Program-made: the position numbers and the translations under genes
The notes under the pieces: generated by a model
The model's input: the letters and a program-made list of their open reading frames with translations, nothing else
Database searches by the model: none
What the model was told of the DNA's origin: nothing
Shown here: in pieces, positions 50,396 to 57,384 of the stretch
Layout: every line of letters starts with the position of its first letter
How positions within the stretch are numbered: position 1 is the first letter of the stretch
Assembly (NCBI RefSeq): GCF_001513675.1
Contig: NZ_CP013859.1
Span: forward strand, 187,081 to 251,080
DNA from: Microbacterium sp. XT11
GTDB lineage: Bacteria > Actinomycetota > Actinomycetes > Actinomycetales > Microbacteriaceae
Length of the DNA: 64,000 bases
Reading direction: 5' to 3'

Positions 50396-51045
50396 TGCGG
50401 GATCCCGACGGGCTTCGACTCGGCTGATCCGCGCTGCCGCAGGTAGATCGAGAACGCCACCATGGTGCCGACGGCGAGGAACTCGGATTGCCAGTTCTGC
50501 AGGGTGCGATCCCAGAAGTCCGGCGAACCGACGTAGTCGAGCCATGTGAGCGGAGCCGCGCCGTGCATCGCGTTCTCCTCGTTCATCACGACGAGGCCGG
50601 CGAGCGACTGGGCGAGCCAGGAGAGCACGAAGATCGCCCCCATCGTGAGCAGCAGCGAGTTGCCGAACACCATGGTGCGCCAGCCGCCGGCCGCCGCCCA
50701 CGGCGGCGAGTCCGGTCGCACATGGGCGCCGACGAGCTGATCGGCGTCGCTTCCCGGACCCTGATCACCGGGCTTCTTCGATTCGGGCGAGCCGCGCTGC
50801 ACGAGCCACACGGTGGCCGCGATGAAGAGGAAGAACTGCAGGAACTCCGACTGCCAGTTCTCCGCGACGTCCACGAGGAAGTCGGACGACGTGACGAACT
50901 CGCCGAAGCCGATCGTCGGCAAGCCGTGGTCGGCGAGCTCCGCGTTGTTGCGGAAGAATCCGGCGACCGACTGCCCGGCGAGGGCGAGCACGAACAGCGC
51001 GAGGAAGAACAGGCTCAGCCCGTTGTCGCGGATGGCGCGGCGCAT
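50368..51045 (-). CDS. DUF6766 membrane protein with internal duplication
   Basis: A 225-residue protein with four membrane helices. It consists of two homologous halves: half 1 SLFFLALFVLALAGQSVAGF to NWQSEFLQFFLFIAATVWLVQRGSPESK, half 2 MGAIFVLSWLAQSLAGLVVM to NWQSEFLAVGTMVAFSIYLRQRGSAESK (both quoted in part). The repeated NWQSEFL and QRGS-x-ESK strings show an ancient tandem duplication. Family DUF6766, unknown function, common in stress gene sets. It follows a 37-residue membrane protein by one base. Confidence 0.82.
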   Translation of the reverse strand: MRRAIRDNGLSLFFLALFVLALAGQSVAGFFRNNAELADHGLPTIGFGEFVTSSDFLVDVAENWQSEFLQFFLFIAATVWLVQRGSPESKKPGDQGPGSDADQLVGAHVRPDSPPWAAAGGWRTMVFGNSLLLTMGAIFVLSWLAQSLAGLVVMNEENAMHGAAPLTWLDYVGSPDFWDRTLQNWQSEFLAVGTMVAFSIYLRQRGSAESKPVGIPHHVSAAESE

Positions 51046-51046
51046 G

Positions 51047-51160
51047 TCAGCGGCCCGCCAGCGGAAGGACGATCATCACGGCGAGGCCCACGGCGATGAT
51101 GGCCGCCCACGTCCAGAACATGGCTCTCATGCCGACGGTCTCGGTCTCCGGTTCACCCAT
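51047..51160 (-). CDS. 37-residue single-helix membrane protein
   Basis: A small gene starting MGEPETETVGMRAMF with one membrane helix (WTWAAIIAVGLAVMIVLPL) and ending AGR. AAAGGA lies eight bases upstream of the ATG and the stop is followed after one base by the DUF6766 ATG, so the two are cotranscribed and coupled. Probably a small partner of DUF6766 in the membrane. Confidence 0.75.
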   Translation of the reverse strand: MGEPETETVGMRAMFWTWAAIIAVGLAVMIVLPLAGR

Positions 51161-51251
51161 GCGGTCATTCCTTTCTCTGCGTCACCCCGTGCGGACGGAA
51201 CCCGTCGCCGACGCGGTCGTGCGGTCGGACGGCGCGCTGCACGAGGCGGCC

Positions 51252-51350
51252 TGAGATCAGGGTCGTGCAGAAGGCGGCCCGCCGCCAGAGGCTTGACGGG
51301 CGTGCCCGGCCCTGTCAATCCCCTCGGGCGGCGTCGACGCGCGGCGATAC
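51252..51350. promoter_or_regulatory. back-to-back stress motifs, DUF6766 and CBS units
   Basis: On the minus strand GTCAAGCCTCTGG (51297-51285) leads to GACCCT 27 bases after the hexamer, towards the DUF6766 unit. On the plus strand TGTCAATCCCCTC (51313-51325) leads to TACCGT (51349-51354) towards the CBS gene, one base further. The two motifs face apart, 17 bases between their GTC triplets, like a divergent promoter with a shared activator. Confidence 0.5.
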
Positions 51351-51402
51351 CGTCACGACAGGGGAACCGACCGACACGCACCGACATGTGAGGACGAGCA
51401 CG

Positions 51403-51816
51403 ATGACCACGACACGAGAGATCATGACGCCCAACCCGCGCTGCATCGGCGAGAACGATTCGCTGCGGATCGCGGCATCCGTGATGGCCGACCTGGATGT
51501 CGGCGCCCTCCCGATCTGCGGGGAGGACGGCAAGCTCAAGGGGATGCTCACCGACAGGGACATCGTCGTGAAGGGCATCGCGATGGGGAGGGATCCGGAG
51601 AGCACTCCGGCGGGAGCGCTGGCGAACGGCAGGCCCGTGACGGTGTCGTCCGACGACGACGTGCGCGTCGCCCTCGACCTCATGCGCGAGCACCAGGTCC
51701 GGCGCCTGCCGGTGATCGAGGACCGTCTTCTCGTCGGCATCGTGAGCCAGGCCGACGTAGCGTTGACGCTGTCGGCTGCCGCGACGGGCAAGACGGTCGA
51801 AGGCATCTCGCGCTGA
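51403..51816 (+). CDS. CBS-domain pair protein
   Basis: A 137-residue protein made of two CBS motifs: REIMTPNPRCIGENDSLRIAASVMADLDVGALPICGEDGKLKGMLTDRDI in part, and GRPVTVSSDDDVRVALDLMREHQVRRLPVIEDRLLVGIVSQADV in part. Such stand-alone Bateman modules bind adenine nucleotides and are typical of stress and dormancy regulons in actinobacteria. GAGGACGAG precedes the ATG. It is followed after 34 bases by the CinA-like gene, likely the same transcript. Confidence 0.88.
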   Translation: MTTTREIMTPNPRCIGENDSLRIAASVMADLDVGALPICGEDGKLKGMLTDRDIVVKGIAMGRDPESTPAGALANGRPVTVSSDDDVRVALDLMREHQVRRLPVIEDRLLVGIVSQADVALTLSAAATGKTVEGISR

Positions 51817-51850
51817 CGCGCGCGGCCGGCACCACGACGAGAGGGAGAGC

Positions 51851-52420
51851 ATGGAAGAGGTCGACAGGCTGAGCGCCGTCGCGAGGGACCGAGGTCTGCG
51901 CGTGTGCGTGGTGGAGTCGCTCACATCGGGCAAGCTGGCCAGCGTGGTCGGCGCGGGCGAGGGAGCATCCGAGTGGTTCGCCGGCGGCATGGTCGCCTAC
52001 CTCACGGATGTGAAGGAGAGGGTGCTCGGGCTCACGCCGGGGACCGATCCGTGCTCCGCGGCGTGCGCGGAGCAGCTTGCGACGGGCGCTCTCTCCCTGT
52101 TCGACGCCGACGTGTGCGTGTCGACCACGGGCGTGGGCGGCCCGGGCCCCGAGGGTGGGCACCCTGCCGGCACCGTGTATCTCGGCTGGGCCACCCGGTC
52201 GGCGACCGGCCATCGCGGCCTGTCGTTCGCGGGCGGACCGGAGGAGGTCATGGATGCCGCGGTGGAGGCGGCCGCGCGGCTGCTGGCGTTCCACGCCGAG
52301 AGCGTGCAGCCGGCCGGACCCCTGCGCAGCGGCGCAGGTCAGCCCGGCACCACGCCGATGCGCAGCGGAGCCCCGGACGCGGACGCCGCCTCCATCGCCG
52401 CATCCAGCTCGGCCAGCTGA
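51851..52420 (+). CDS. CinA-family (PncC-like) protein
   Basis: A 189-residue single-domain CinA C-terminal protein, expected to be a nicotinamide-nucleotide amidohydrolase: CVVESLTSGKLASVVGAGEGASEWFAGGMVAYLTDVKERVLGL in part, CAEQLATGALSLFDADVCVSTTGVGGPGPEGGHPAGTV in part. The usual ESCTGG is ESLTSG here, a change near the active serine that may alter activity. The last 30 residues are a low-complexity Ala/Ser tail whose DNA overlaps the convergent dehydrogenase by 82 bases. Confidence 0.85.
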   Translation: MEEVDRLSAVARDRGLRVCVVESLTSGKLASVVGAGEGASEWFAGGMVAYLTDVKERVLGLTPGTDPCSAACAEQLATGALSLFDADVCVSTTGVGGPGPEGGHPAGTVYLGWATRSATGHRGLSFAGGPEEVMDAAVEAAARLLAFHAESVQPAGPLRSGAGQPGTTPMRSGAPDADAASIAASSSAS

Positions 52421-53421
52421 CGCACCTGCCCGACGGCTTCGGCGAACGGATAGGCCCTGCCACGGCCGGCCAGGAACGCGACGGCATCCGCCAGGTCGTG
52501 AGGAGAGCCGTCCTGCACGGCCGTCACCGTGACGAGCGTCCGTACGATCCGCTCGGCGTCGAACAGCACGGGGCCGGTGCCGACCTCCTGCCCGATGAGC
52601 ACGACCGCTCCCCCGACGGCGACGCCGTCGACGGCCTCGGCGGCCGCATGCCCTGAGGCGTCGATGACGACCTCGGGGTCGCGTTCGACGCAAGAGCTCC
52701 CCAGCCAGCGTGCCGCCATCGCGGCGCGCTGCGGGTCGGGGTCGCAGACCTCCACCGCCGCGCCGAGCTCCGCCGCGATCGCTGCCGCGGTGAGTCCGAC
52801 GAGTCCGGCGCCGTGCACGCGCACGGGCGCACCGTCGAGGTCACGCCGCGCCGCCGCCACGGCCGCCCACGCGGTCGCGGTCGCGCAGGATGCCGGCGCC
52901 AGCACCGCTGCGGGAAGCGATTCCGGCGCCCTCACGATCGCGGTGCCGGAGCGCAGCTGCACGTGGCTGCCGAATGCGCCGGTCAGGTCTCCGTGGGCTC
53001 CGATGCGATCGTGACCGTATCGGCCGAGCGTGCGGCACCTCTGCGGGAGACCGGATCGGCAGCGGTCGCACGCGCCGCACGAGATCGTCGGCGACCACAC
53101 GACGCGGTCGCCGACGCGCAGCGGCGTGCCGTCGACCGCGACGACGCCCGCGTCGCCGATGTCGATGATCCTTCCCACGCTCTCGTGCCCCAGGACCACC
53201 GGCGCGGGAGCGGAGCGACGCCCCTGCACCGCGCACACGTCGGTCTCGCAGACGGTCGACAGCTCGACTGCGACGAGCGCGTCGGCGTCGGCCAGCGCGA
53301 CGCCTGGCACGGCGATCATCTCGTGCGGATGGCCTTCGCCCAGCCACACCATCGCCGTCGCGGCCGGACGCAGCGCGACGTCTCGGCGATGCCCCGGCGG
53401 ACGGAGGAGCAGCGTGCCCAC
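52339..53421 (-). CDS. zinc-binding medium-chain alcohol dehydrogenase
   Basis: A 360-residue MDR enzyme. Catalytic zinc ligands are in STVCETDVCAVQG and VVLGHESVGRI; the structural zinc cluster is ISCGACDRCRSGLPQRC; the Rossmann fold is VRVHGAGLVGLTAAAIAAELGAAVEVCD in part. The layout resembles the phosphonate-associated dehydrogenase subgroup (TIGR03366), but no phosphonate genes are nearby. GTG start. A 37-residue reading frame lies eight bases upstream in the same direction. Confidence 0.85.
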   Translation of the reverse strand: MGTLLLRPPGHRRDVALRPAATAMVWLGEGHPHEMIAVPGVALADADALVAVELSTVCETDVCAVQGRRSAPAPVVLGHESVGRIIDIGDAGVVAVDGTPLRVGDRVVWSPTISCGACDRCRSGLPQRCRTLGRYGHDRIGAHGDLTGAFGSHVQLRSGTAIVRAPESLPAAVLAPASCATATAWAAVAAARRDLDGAPVRVHGAGLVGLTAAAIAAELGAAVEVCDPDPQRAAMAARWLGSSCVERDPEVVIDASGHAAAEAVDGVAVGGAVVLIGQEVGTGPVLFDAERIVRTLVTVTAVQDGSPHDLADAVAFLAGRGRAYPFAEAVGQVRQLAELDAAMEAASASGAPLRIGVVPG

Positions 53422-53429
53422 GTGAGTCC

Positions 53430-53543
53430 TCAGCGGCCGAGGACCGTCTGGTCCAGCGCGGGCTCCGCGGGCGCGGCCGGGACAGCGGTCATGCCGTCGC
53501 GCGCGCCATCCGTGCGGGCGGACACGACAGTGCGGAGCTTCAT
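53430..53543 (-). CDS. possible 37-residue peptide upstream of the dehydrogenase
   Basis: From the ATG at 53543: MKLRTVVSARTDGARDGMTA, then a Pro/Ala-rich part and DQTVLGR. AAAGG lies six to seven bases before the ATG, and the stop is eight bases from the dehydrogenase GTG, so translational coupling is plausible. No Cys, and no known peptide-precursor motif. It may be a leader peptide or a small partner protein. Confidence 0.45.
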   Translation of the reverse strand: MKLRTVVSARTDGARDGMTAVPAAPAEPALDQTVLGR

Positions 53544-53849
53544 GGAGGGCCTTTCACGCGGGGACAGTGATCCAGAGAAGACTCTGACAGGCCATCCGCC
53601 CGGAAGGACAGGCATCGACGAAGAGTTCAACGCCCGTTCACCCTCCGGCGCGTCCCCCGCATCCGTGCCCGGACACAGAAACGCGATCGCGAGCGCAGTG
53701 GTTCAGAAGCCTTAGAAGATCACGCTCGCGATCGCAGCGCTGGGGACGCTTATCTGGGGAGATTCCAGAATAGGTCGCGCACTATCACTGCCAATAGGTT
53801 CGAACGTAGAGACCTGATGTGGACTTTCGTCTATATTTTGCGCTTGCAC
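53544..53849. other. AT-enriched spacer between dehydrogenase and histidine kinase
   Basis: No gene seen in 306 bases. It includes a 13-base-arm inverted repeat (53683-53735) and an unusually AT-rich part from about 53745 to 53850 (CTATATTTTGC, CCAGAATAGG). The region should hold the terminator of the histidine kinase transcript and the promoter of the peptide/dehydrogenase unit. Confidence 0.5.
53683..53735. terminator. inverted repeat with GCGATCGC arms
   Basis: GCGATCGCGAGCG (53683-53695) and its exact inverse (53723-53735) flank a 27-base loop. It could fold into a strong stem and end transcription from the histidine kinase side, about 115 bases after that gene's stop. No T-run follows. 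Confidence 0.5.
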
Positions 53850-54992
53850 TCAGGACATCGGCAACCGCGCGAACACCTGCCACTCGTCGCCCGAGGGCCC
53901 CGCGCTGAACTCTCCGCTCGCTCCGATGACCCGCTCCGCCATGCGGTTCAGTCCGGTCCCGCTCGAGGGCAGGTCGTGCCGGGGAGTGTCGGGAAGGGGG
54001 CTGCGGATGGTCAGCGTAGCAGCGTCGTCATCGGTGCGCAGACGGATGGTCACGGGACCCGGCCCCGCGTACTTGAGGATGTTCGTGGCCGACTCGCGCA
54101 CGATGCGGGCGAGCACGATCTCGGCGACCCGAGGGATCCGGTCGTCCTGCGGATCGCCTTCACACTCGACGGGATGGCCGGCGGCCTCGAACTCGGCGCG
54201 CGCCTCGTCGATGGCGGCACCGAGGTCGCCGGTCTGAGGGCCGGCCGCGCGCGGCCCGTCGTCGGCGAGCTCGATGACGAAGCGGAGGTCGGCCATCGCC
54301 TTGCGCGCGGCGACGCGGATGGCCTCCTGGGACTCGGCGCTCACCGCGGGGTCGTCGAGCATCTGCACGTGCAGGGCCACCACCGTGAGATGGTGCGCGA
54401 TGCTGTCATGCAGTTCGCCTGCGATCCAACGCCTCTCGGCGAGGACGGCCTGGCGCTCCTGCTCGGCACTGGCAGCCAGGCGCTGCTCGAGGCGGCGTCC
54501 ACGAGCGGACGCCAGCCGGAGCGCGTACCCGATCGCGCCGGAGACGGCGGCGAGGATGAGGTGGATGCCCACGTTGACGGGCACCCGGGTGTCCCCGTAG
54601 GCGATGATCGCCGAGGAGACGAGGAACACCCCGATATACGAGAAGATCAGTGACGCCCAGCCCAGCCGCATGACCATCCCCGCCGCGAAGGCGGCGGCGG
54701 TGAGCACCTGGGTCTCCGTTCCGGTGAGGAAGGAGAGGGCGAAGACGACGGCGAGTGCGATCGTCGCCACGACGGGCGACCAGAGATACAGCGCGAACAC
54801 GACCGTCGACGCGACGCTGACCAGCAGCGCCCCCAACTCGACGCCCGGCGGCAGGAAGCTGCCGATGATGTCGAGCGCAACGACGATGCCGATGATCCCC
54901 AGGACCACGATCCGCTCGATGACACCGAGCTTCTCTCCGCGGCTCAGCCTGAGGATGTCCGCGTCATCTCGAATCGACTGGTCGAAGGGCAC
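53850..54992 (-). CDS. HisKA_3-type sensor histidine kinase
   Basis: A 380-residue membrane kinase. Residues 25-150 hold about five or six membrane helices (IVVLGIIGIVVALDIIGSFL and following), then RRWIAGELHDSIAHHLTVVALHVQML with the phosphoacceptor His, and an HATPase domain with ARIVRESATNILKYAGPG (N box) and PSSGTGLNRMAERV (G box). HisKA_3 kinases pair with NarL/LuxR regulators such as the divergent gene at 55224. The membrane part has no large outside loop, suggesting sensing within the membrane. GTG start. Confidence 0.9.
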   Translation of the reverse strand: MPFDQSIRDDADILRLSRGEKLGVIERIVVLGIIGIVVALDIIGSFLPPGVELGALLVSVASTVVFALYLWSPVVATIALAVVFALSFLTGTETQVLTAAAFAAGMVMRLGWASLIFSYIGVFLVSSAIIAYGDTRVPVNVGIHLILAAVSGAIGYALRLASARGRRLEQRLAASAEQERQAVLAERRWIAGELHDSIAHHLTVVALHVQMLDDPAVSAESQEAIRVAARKAMADLRFVIELADDGPRAAGPQTGDLGAAIDEARAEFEAAGHPVECEGDPQDDRIPRVAEIVLARIVRESATNILKYAGPGPVTIRLRTDDDAATLTIRSPLPDTPRHDLPSSGTGLNRMAERVIGASGEFSAGPSGDEWQVFARLPMS

Positions 54993-55223
54993 GGTTCAGT
55001 ATCTCCTTTTCGCCAGCTATTCTTAGCGGTAGACACCGAAGAAGTAGCCAACCTGCTGCCAAAAAGTCATAGTAATTCACCCCCTAATCTGGGTCTTTCG
55101 TTCAGGAACTCTTATATCCTCGCGGCATCGCCCGCGTTGCACATCTGCCTTTAGACCAGACTTGGTTAGACGAAGGTCTATACGCGCTCGGGGGCGATCC
55201 GGGGGCGCCGTTAGGCTTCTCTC
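54993..55223. promoter_or_regulatory. AT-rich divergent promoter region of the two-component pair
   Basis: A 231-base spacer, markedly richer in A and T than the genes around it, with no gene of its own. It has a TAGGCT box (55212-55217) six bases before the regulator ATG and a TTAGACC ... GGTCTA inverted repeat around 55151-55182 that could be the response-regulator site. AGGAG-like sequence for the kinase lies near 55010. Confidence 0.45.
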
Positions 55224-55877
55224 ATGCCCGAGATCCGCGTTCTCATCGTCGACGACGACCCCCTCGTGCGCTCCGCCCTGTCGCACTTCGTCTCGCGCGA
55301 TCCGGAGATCGAGGTTGTCGGCGAGGCGGACAACGGCCACGAGGCGCTGGCGTTCCTCGAGAAGGATCGGCCGGACGTCGTCATGATGGACGTGCAGATG
55401 CCCGGGATGAACGGCATCGAAGCCACCGCGGCCATCGCCGAGCGCTGGCCGGACGTACGGGTGCTCGCCGTCACCACCCTCGACGGCAGCGACACCGTGC
55501 TGCCCATGCTGAGCGCCGGCGCGTCGGGTTACCTGCTCAAGGACTCCAGCGCCGAGAGCATCGTCGCCGGCGTGCGCGAAGTGCACAGCGGCGCGAGCTC
55601 GCTCTCGCCGCGCATCGCGTCCCTCCTCGTCAAGCACGTGCGCACCACCGAGCCGCTCGGCGCGGCCGACGCCCTCGAACCGCTCACCGAGCGTGAGTCG
55701 GAGGTGCTGGATCGGCTCGCGCAGGGCATGTCGAACGCGGAGATCGCGCAATCCCTCATCGTGTCGGAGGGCACGGTCAAGGCGCACCTCGGCCGGATCA
55801 TGGCCAAGTGGAACGTGCGCGACCGCGTGCAGATCCTCGTCACCGCGGCGCACGCCGGCCTCGTCGACTTCCGCTGA
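55224..55877 (+). CDS. NarL/LuxR-family response regulator
   Basis: A 217-residue regulator. Receiver domain: VLIVDDDPLVRSAL with the acidic pocket, VVMMDVQMPGMNG with the phosphoacceptor Asp, LAVTTLDGSD, GYLLKDSS with the conserved Lys. C-terminal GerE HTH: LTERESEVLDRLAQGMSNAEIAQSLIVSEGTVKAHLGRIM in part. Leaderless start (TAGGCT, six bases, ATG). Divergent from its probable kinase, where most such pairs are in one operon. Confidence 0.92.
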   Translation: MPEIRVLIVDDDPLVRSALSHFVSRDPEIEVVGEADNGHEALAFLEKDRPDVVMMDVQMPGMNGIEATAAIAERWPDVRVLAVTTLDGSDTVLPMLSAGASGYLLKDSSAESIVAGVREVHSGASSLSPRIASLLVKHVRTTEPLGAADALEPLTERESEVLDRLAQGMSNAEIAQSLIVSEGTVKAHLGRIMAKWNVRDRVQILVTAAHAGLVDFR

Positions 55878-55974
55878 TCCGATCGCGCGACCCTCGCGAC
55901 CGCACCGGCCATGCCGACGGGGGCGAAGTCCGGGCGATTACGATCGAAGGTGCCAGCCCGCAGGAAGGTCCGCC

Positions 55975-57264
55975 ATGCCCGACTCCACCTCCGCCATCGC
56001 CCACGCCGAGGACCTCGCCGACTTCGTGGCCTCCTCACCGTCGAGCTATCACGCCTCGGCGGAGGCCGCGCGCCGCCTCGAAGACGCGGGGTTCACGCGC
56101 CTCGACGAACACGAGGAGTGGCCGGAGCAGCGCGGCGGACGGTTCGTCGTGGTGCGTGACGGAGCAGCGATCGCGTGGACGGTTCCCGCGCGCGCGGCCG
56201 CGACGACGCCCGCGCACATCCTCGGCGCGCACACCGACTCCCCCGGATTCAAGCTCAAGCCGCAGCCCAGCACCGGCACGAAGGGGTGGCTGCAGGCCGC
56301 GGTGGAGGTCTACGGCGGCCCTCTGCTGAACTCCTGGCTCGACCGTGAGCTGCGGCTCGCCGGCCGCCTCGCGCTCGCCGACGGACGCGTCGTGCTGGCC
56401 GACACGGGTGCGCTGCTGCGGCTCCCCCAGCTCGCGGTGCACCTCGACCGCGAAGCCAACACCGGCCTGGCGCTCGACAAGCAGTTCCAGACGCAGCCGG
56501 TATGGGGGCTCGGCGACGCCGACCAGGCCGACATCCTCGCCGAGCTCGCGGCGTCGGCGGGCGTCTCGGCGACCGAGATCCGCGGGTACGACGTCGTCGT
56601 CGCGGATGCCGCGCGCGGTTCGATCTTCGGCAAGGACGACGCCTTCTTCGCCTCCGGCCGCCTCGACGACCTCGCCTCCGCGCACGCGGGCGTCGTCGCG
56701 CTGCAGGCGCACGCGGACGCAGCGGGCGACGACGGCCCGGTCGCCGTGCTCGCGGCGTTCGACCACGAGGAGCTCGGTTCGGCGTCACGCTCCGGTGCCG
56801 CCGGCCCCTTCCTCGAGGACGTGCTCGAGCGCGTGTACGCCGGCCTTGGCGCCGACTCCTCCGAGCGGCGGCGCGCCGCCGCGGCATCCTGGTGCCTGTC
56901 GAGCGACGTCGGCCACTCCGTCCATCCGAACTACGTGCACAAGCACGACCCGGTCGTACAGCCCGTGCTCGGCTCCGGTCCGATCCTCAAGCTCAACGCC
57001 AACCAGCGCTATGCGACGGATGCCGTCGGCTCCGCGGCGTGGCGCTCGTGGTGCGACCGGGCAGAGGTGCGCACGCAGGAGTTCGTCTCGAACAACAACG
57101 TGCCGTGCGGGTCGACCATCGGCCCGATCACGGCGACCCGGCTGGGCATCCGCACCGTCGACGTCGGCATCCCGATCCTGTCGATGCACTCGGCGCGCGA
57201 ACTCGCCGGCGTCTCCGATCTGCACGACCTGAGCCGAGTGGCCGGAGCGTTCTTCGCCGGCTGA
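55975..57264 (+). CDS. M18-family aminopeptidase
   Basis: A 429-residue zinc aminopeptidase of the aspartyl aminopeptidase (M18) family: FVASSPSSYHASAEAARRL, ILGAHTDSPGFKLKP with a metal-ligand His, SGRLDDLASAHAGVVAL with Asp, AAFDHEELGSASRSGAAGPF with catalytic Glu and ligand Glu, and the C-terminal VDVGIPILSMHSARELAG with the last His. Cytoplasmic. It probably releases N-terminal acidic or other residues in peptide recycling. AGGAAGG precedes the ATG. Confidence 0.93.
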   Translation: MPDSTSAIAHAEDLADFVASSPSSYHASAEAARRLEDAGFTRLDEHEEWPEQRGGRFVVVRDGAAIAWTVPARAAATTPAHILGAHTDSPGFKLKPQPSTGTKGWLQAAVEVYGGPLLNSWLDRELRLAGRLALADGRVVLADTGALLRLPQLAVHLDREANTGLALDKQFQTQPVWGLGDADQADILAELAASAGVSATEIRGYDVVVADAARGSIFGKDDAFFASGRLDDLASAHAGVVALQAHADAAGDDGPVAVLAAFDHEELGSASRSGAAGPFLEDVLERVYAGLGADSSERRRAAAASWCLSSDVGHSVHPNYVHKHDPVVQPVLGSGPILKLNANQRYATDAVGSAAWRSWCDRAEVRTQEFVSNNNVPCGSTIGPITATRLGIRTVDVGIPILSMHSARELAGVSDLHDLSRVAGAFFAG

Positions 57265-57384
57265 GCCCGCGCGCCGTTCCGTGCCGCGGTGTCAGCGCTT
57301 GCGCGCCTTCGGGGTGGACGCTTCCGCGGGAAAAGCCATTCCGCATTTCCCCCGGCGCGACCGCTGCGGTGCCATCATGAGCAC

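Noticed and set aside
52339..53421. Phosphonate catabolism locus suggested by the dehydrogenase
   Set aside because: Resemblance to the subgroup is by overall layout only; no phn genes or 2-AEP enzymes occur nearby.
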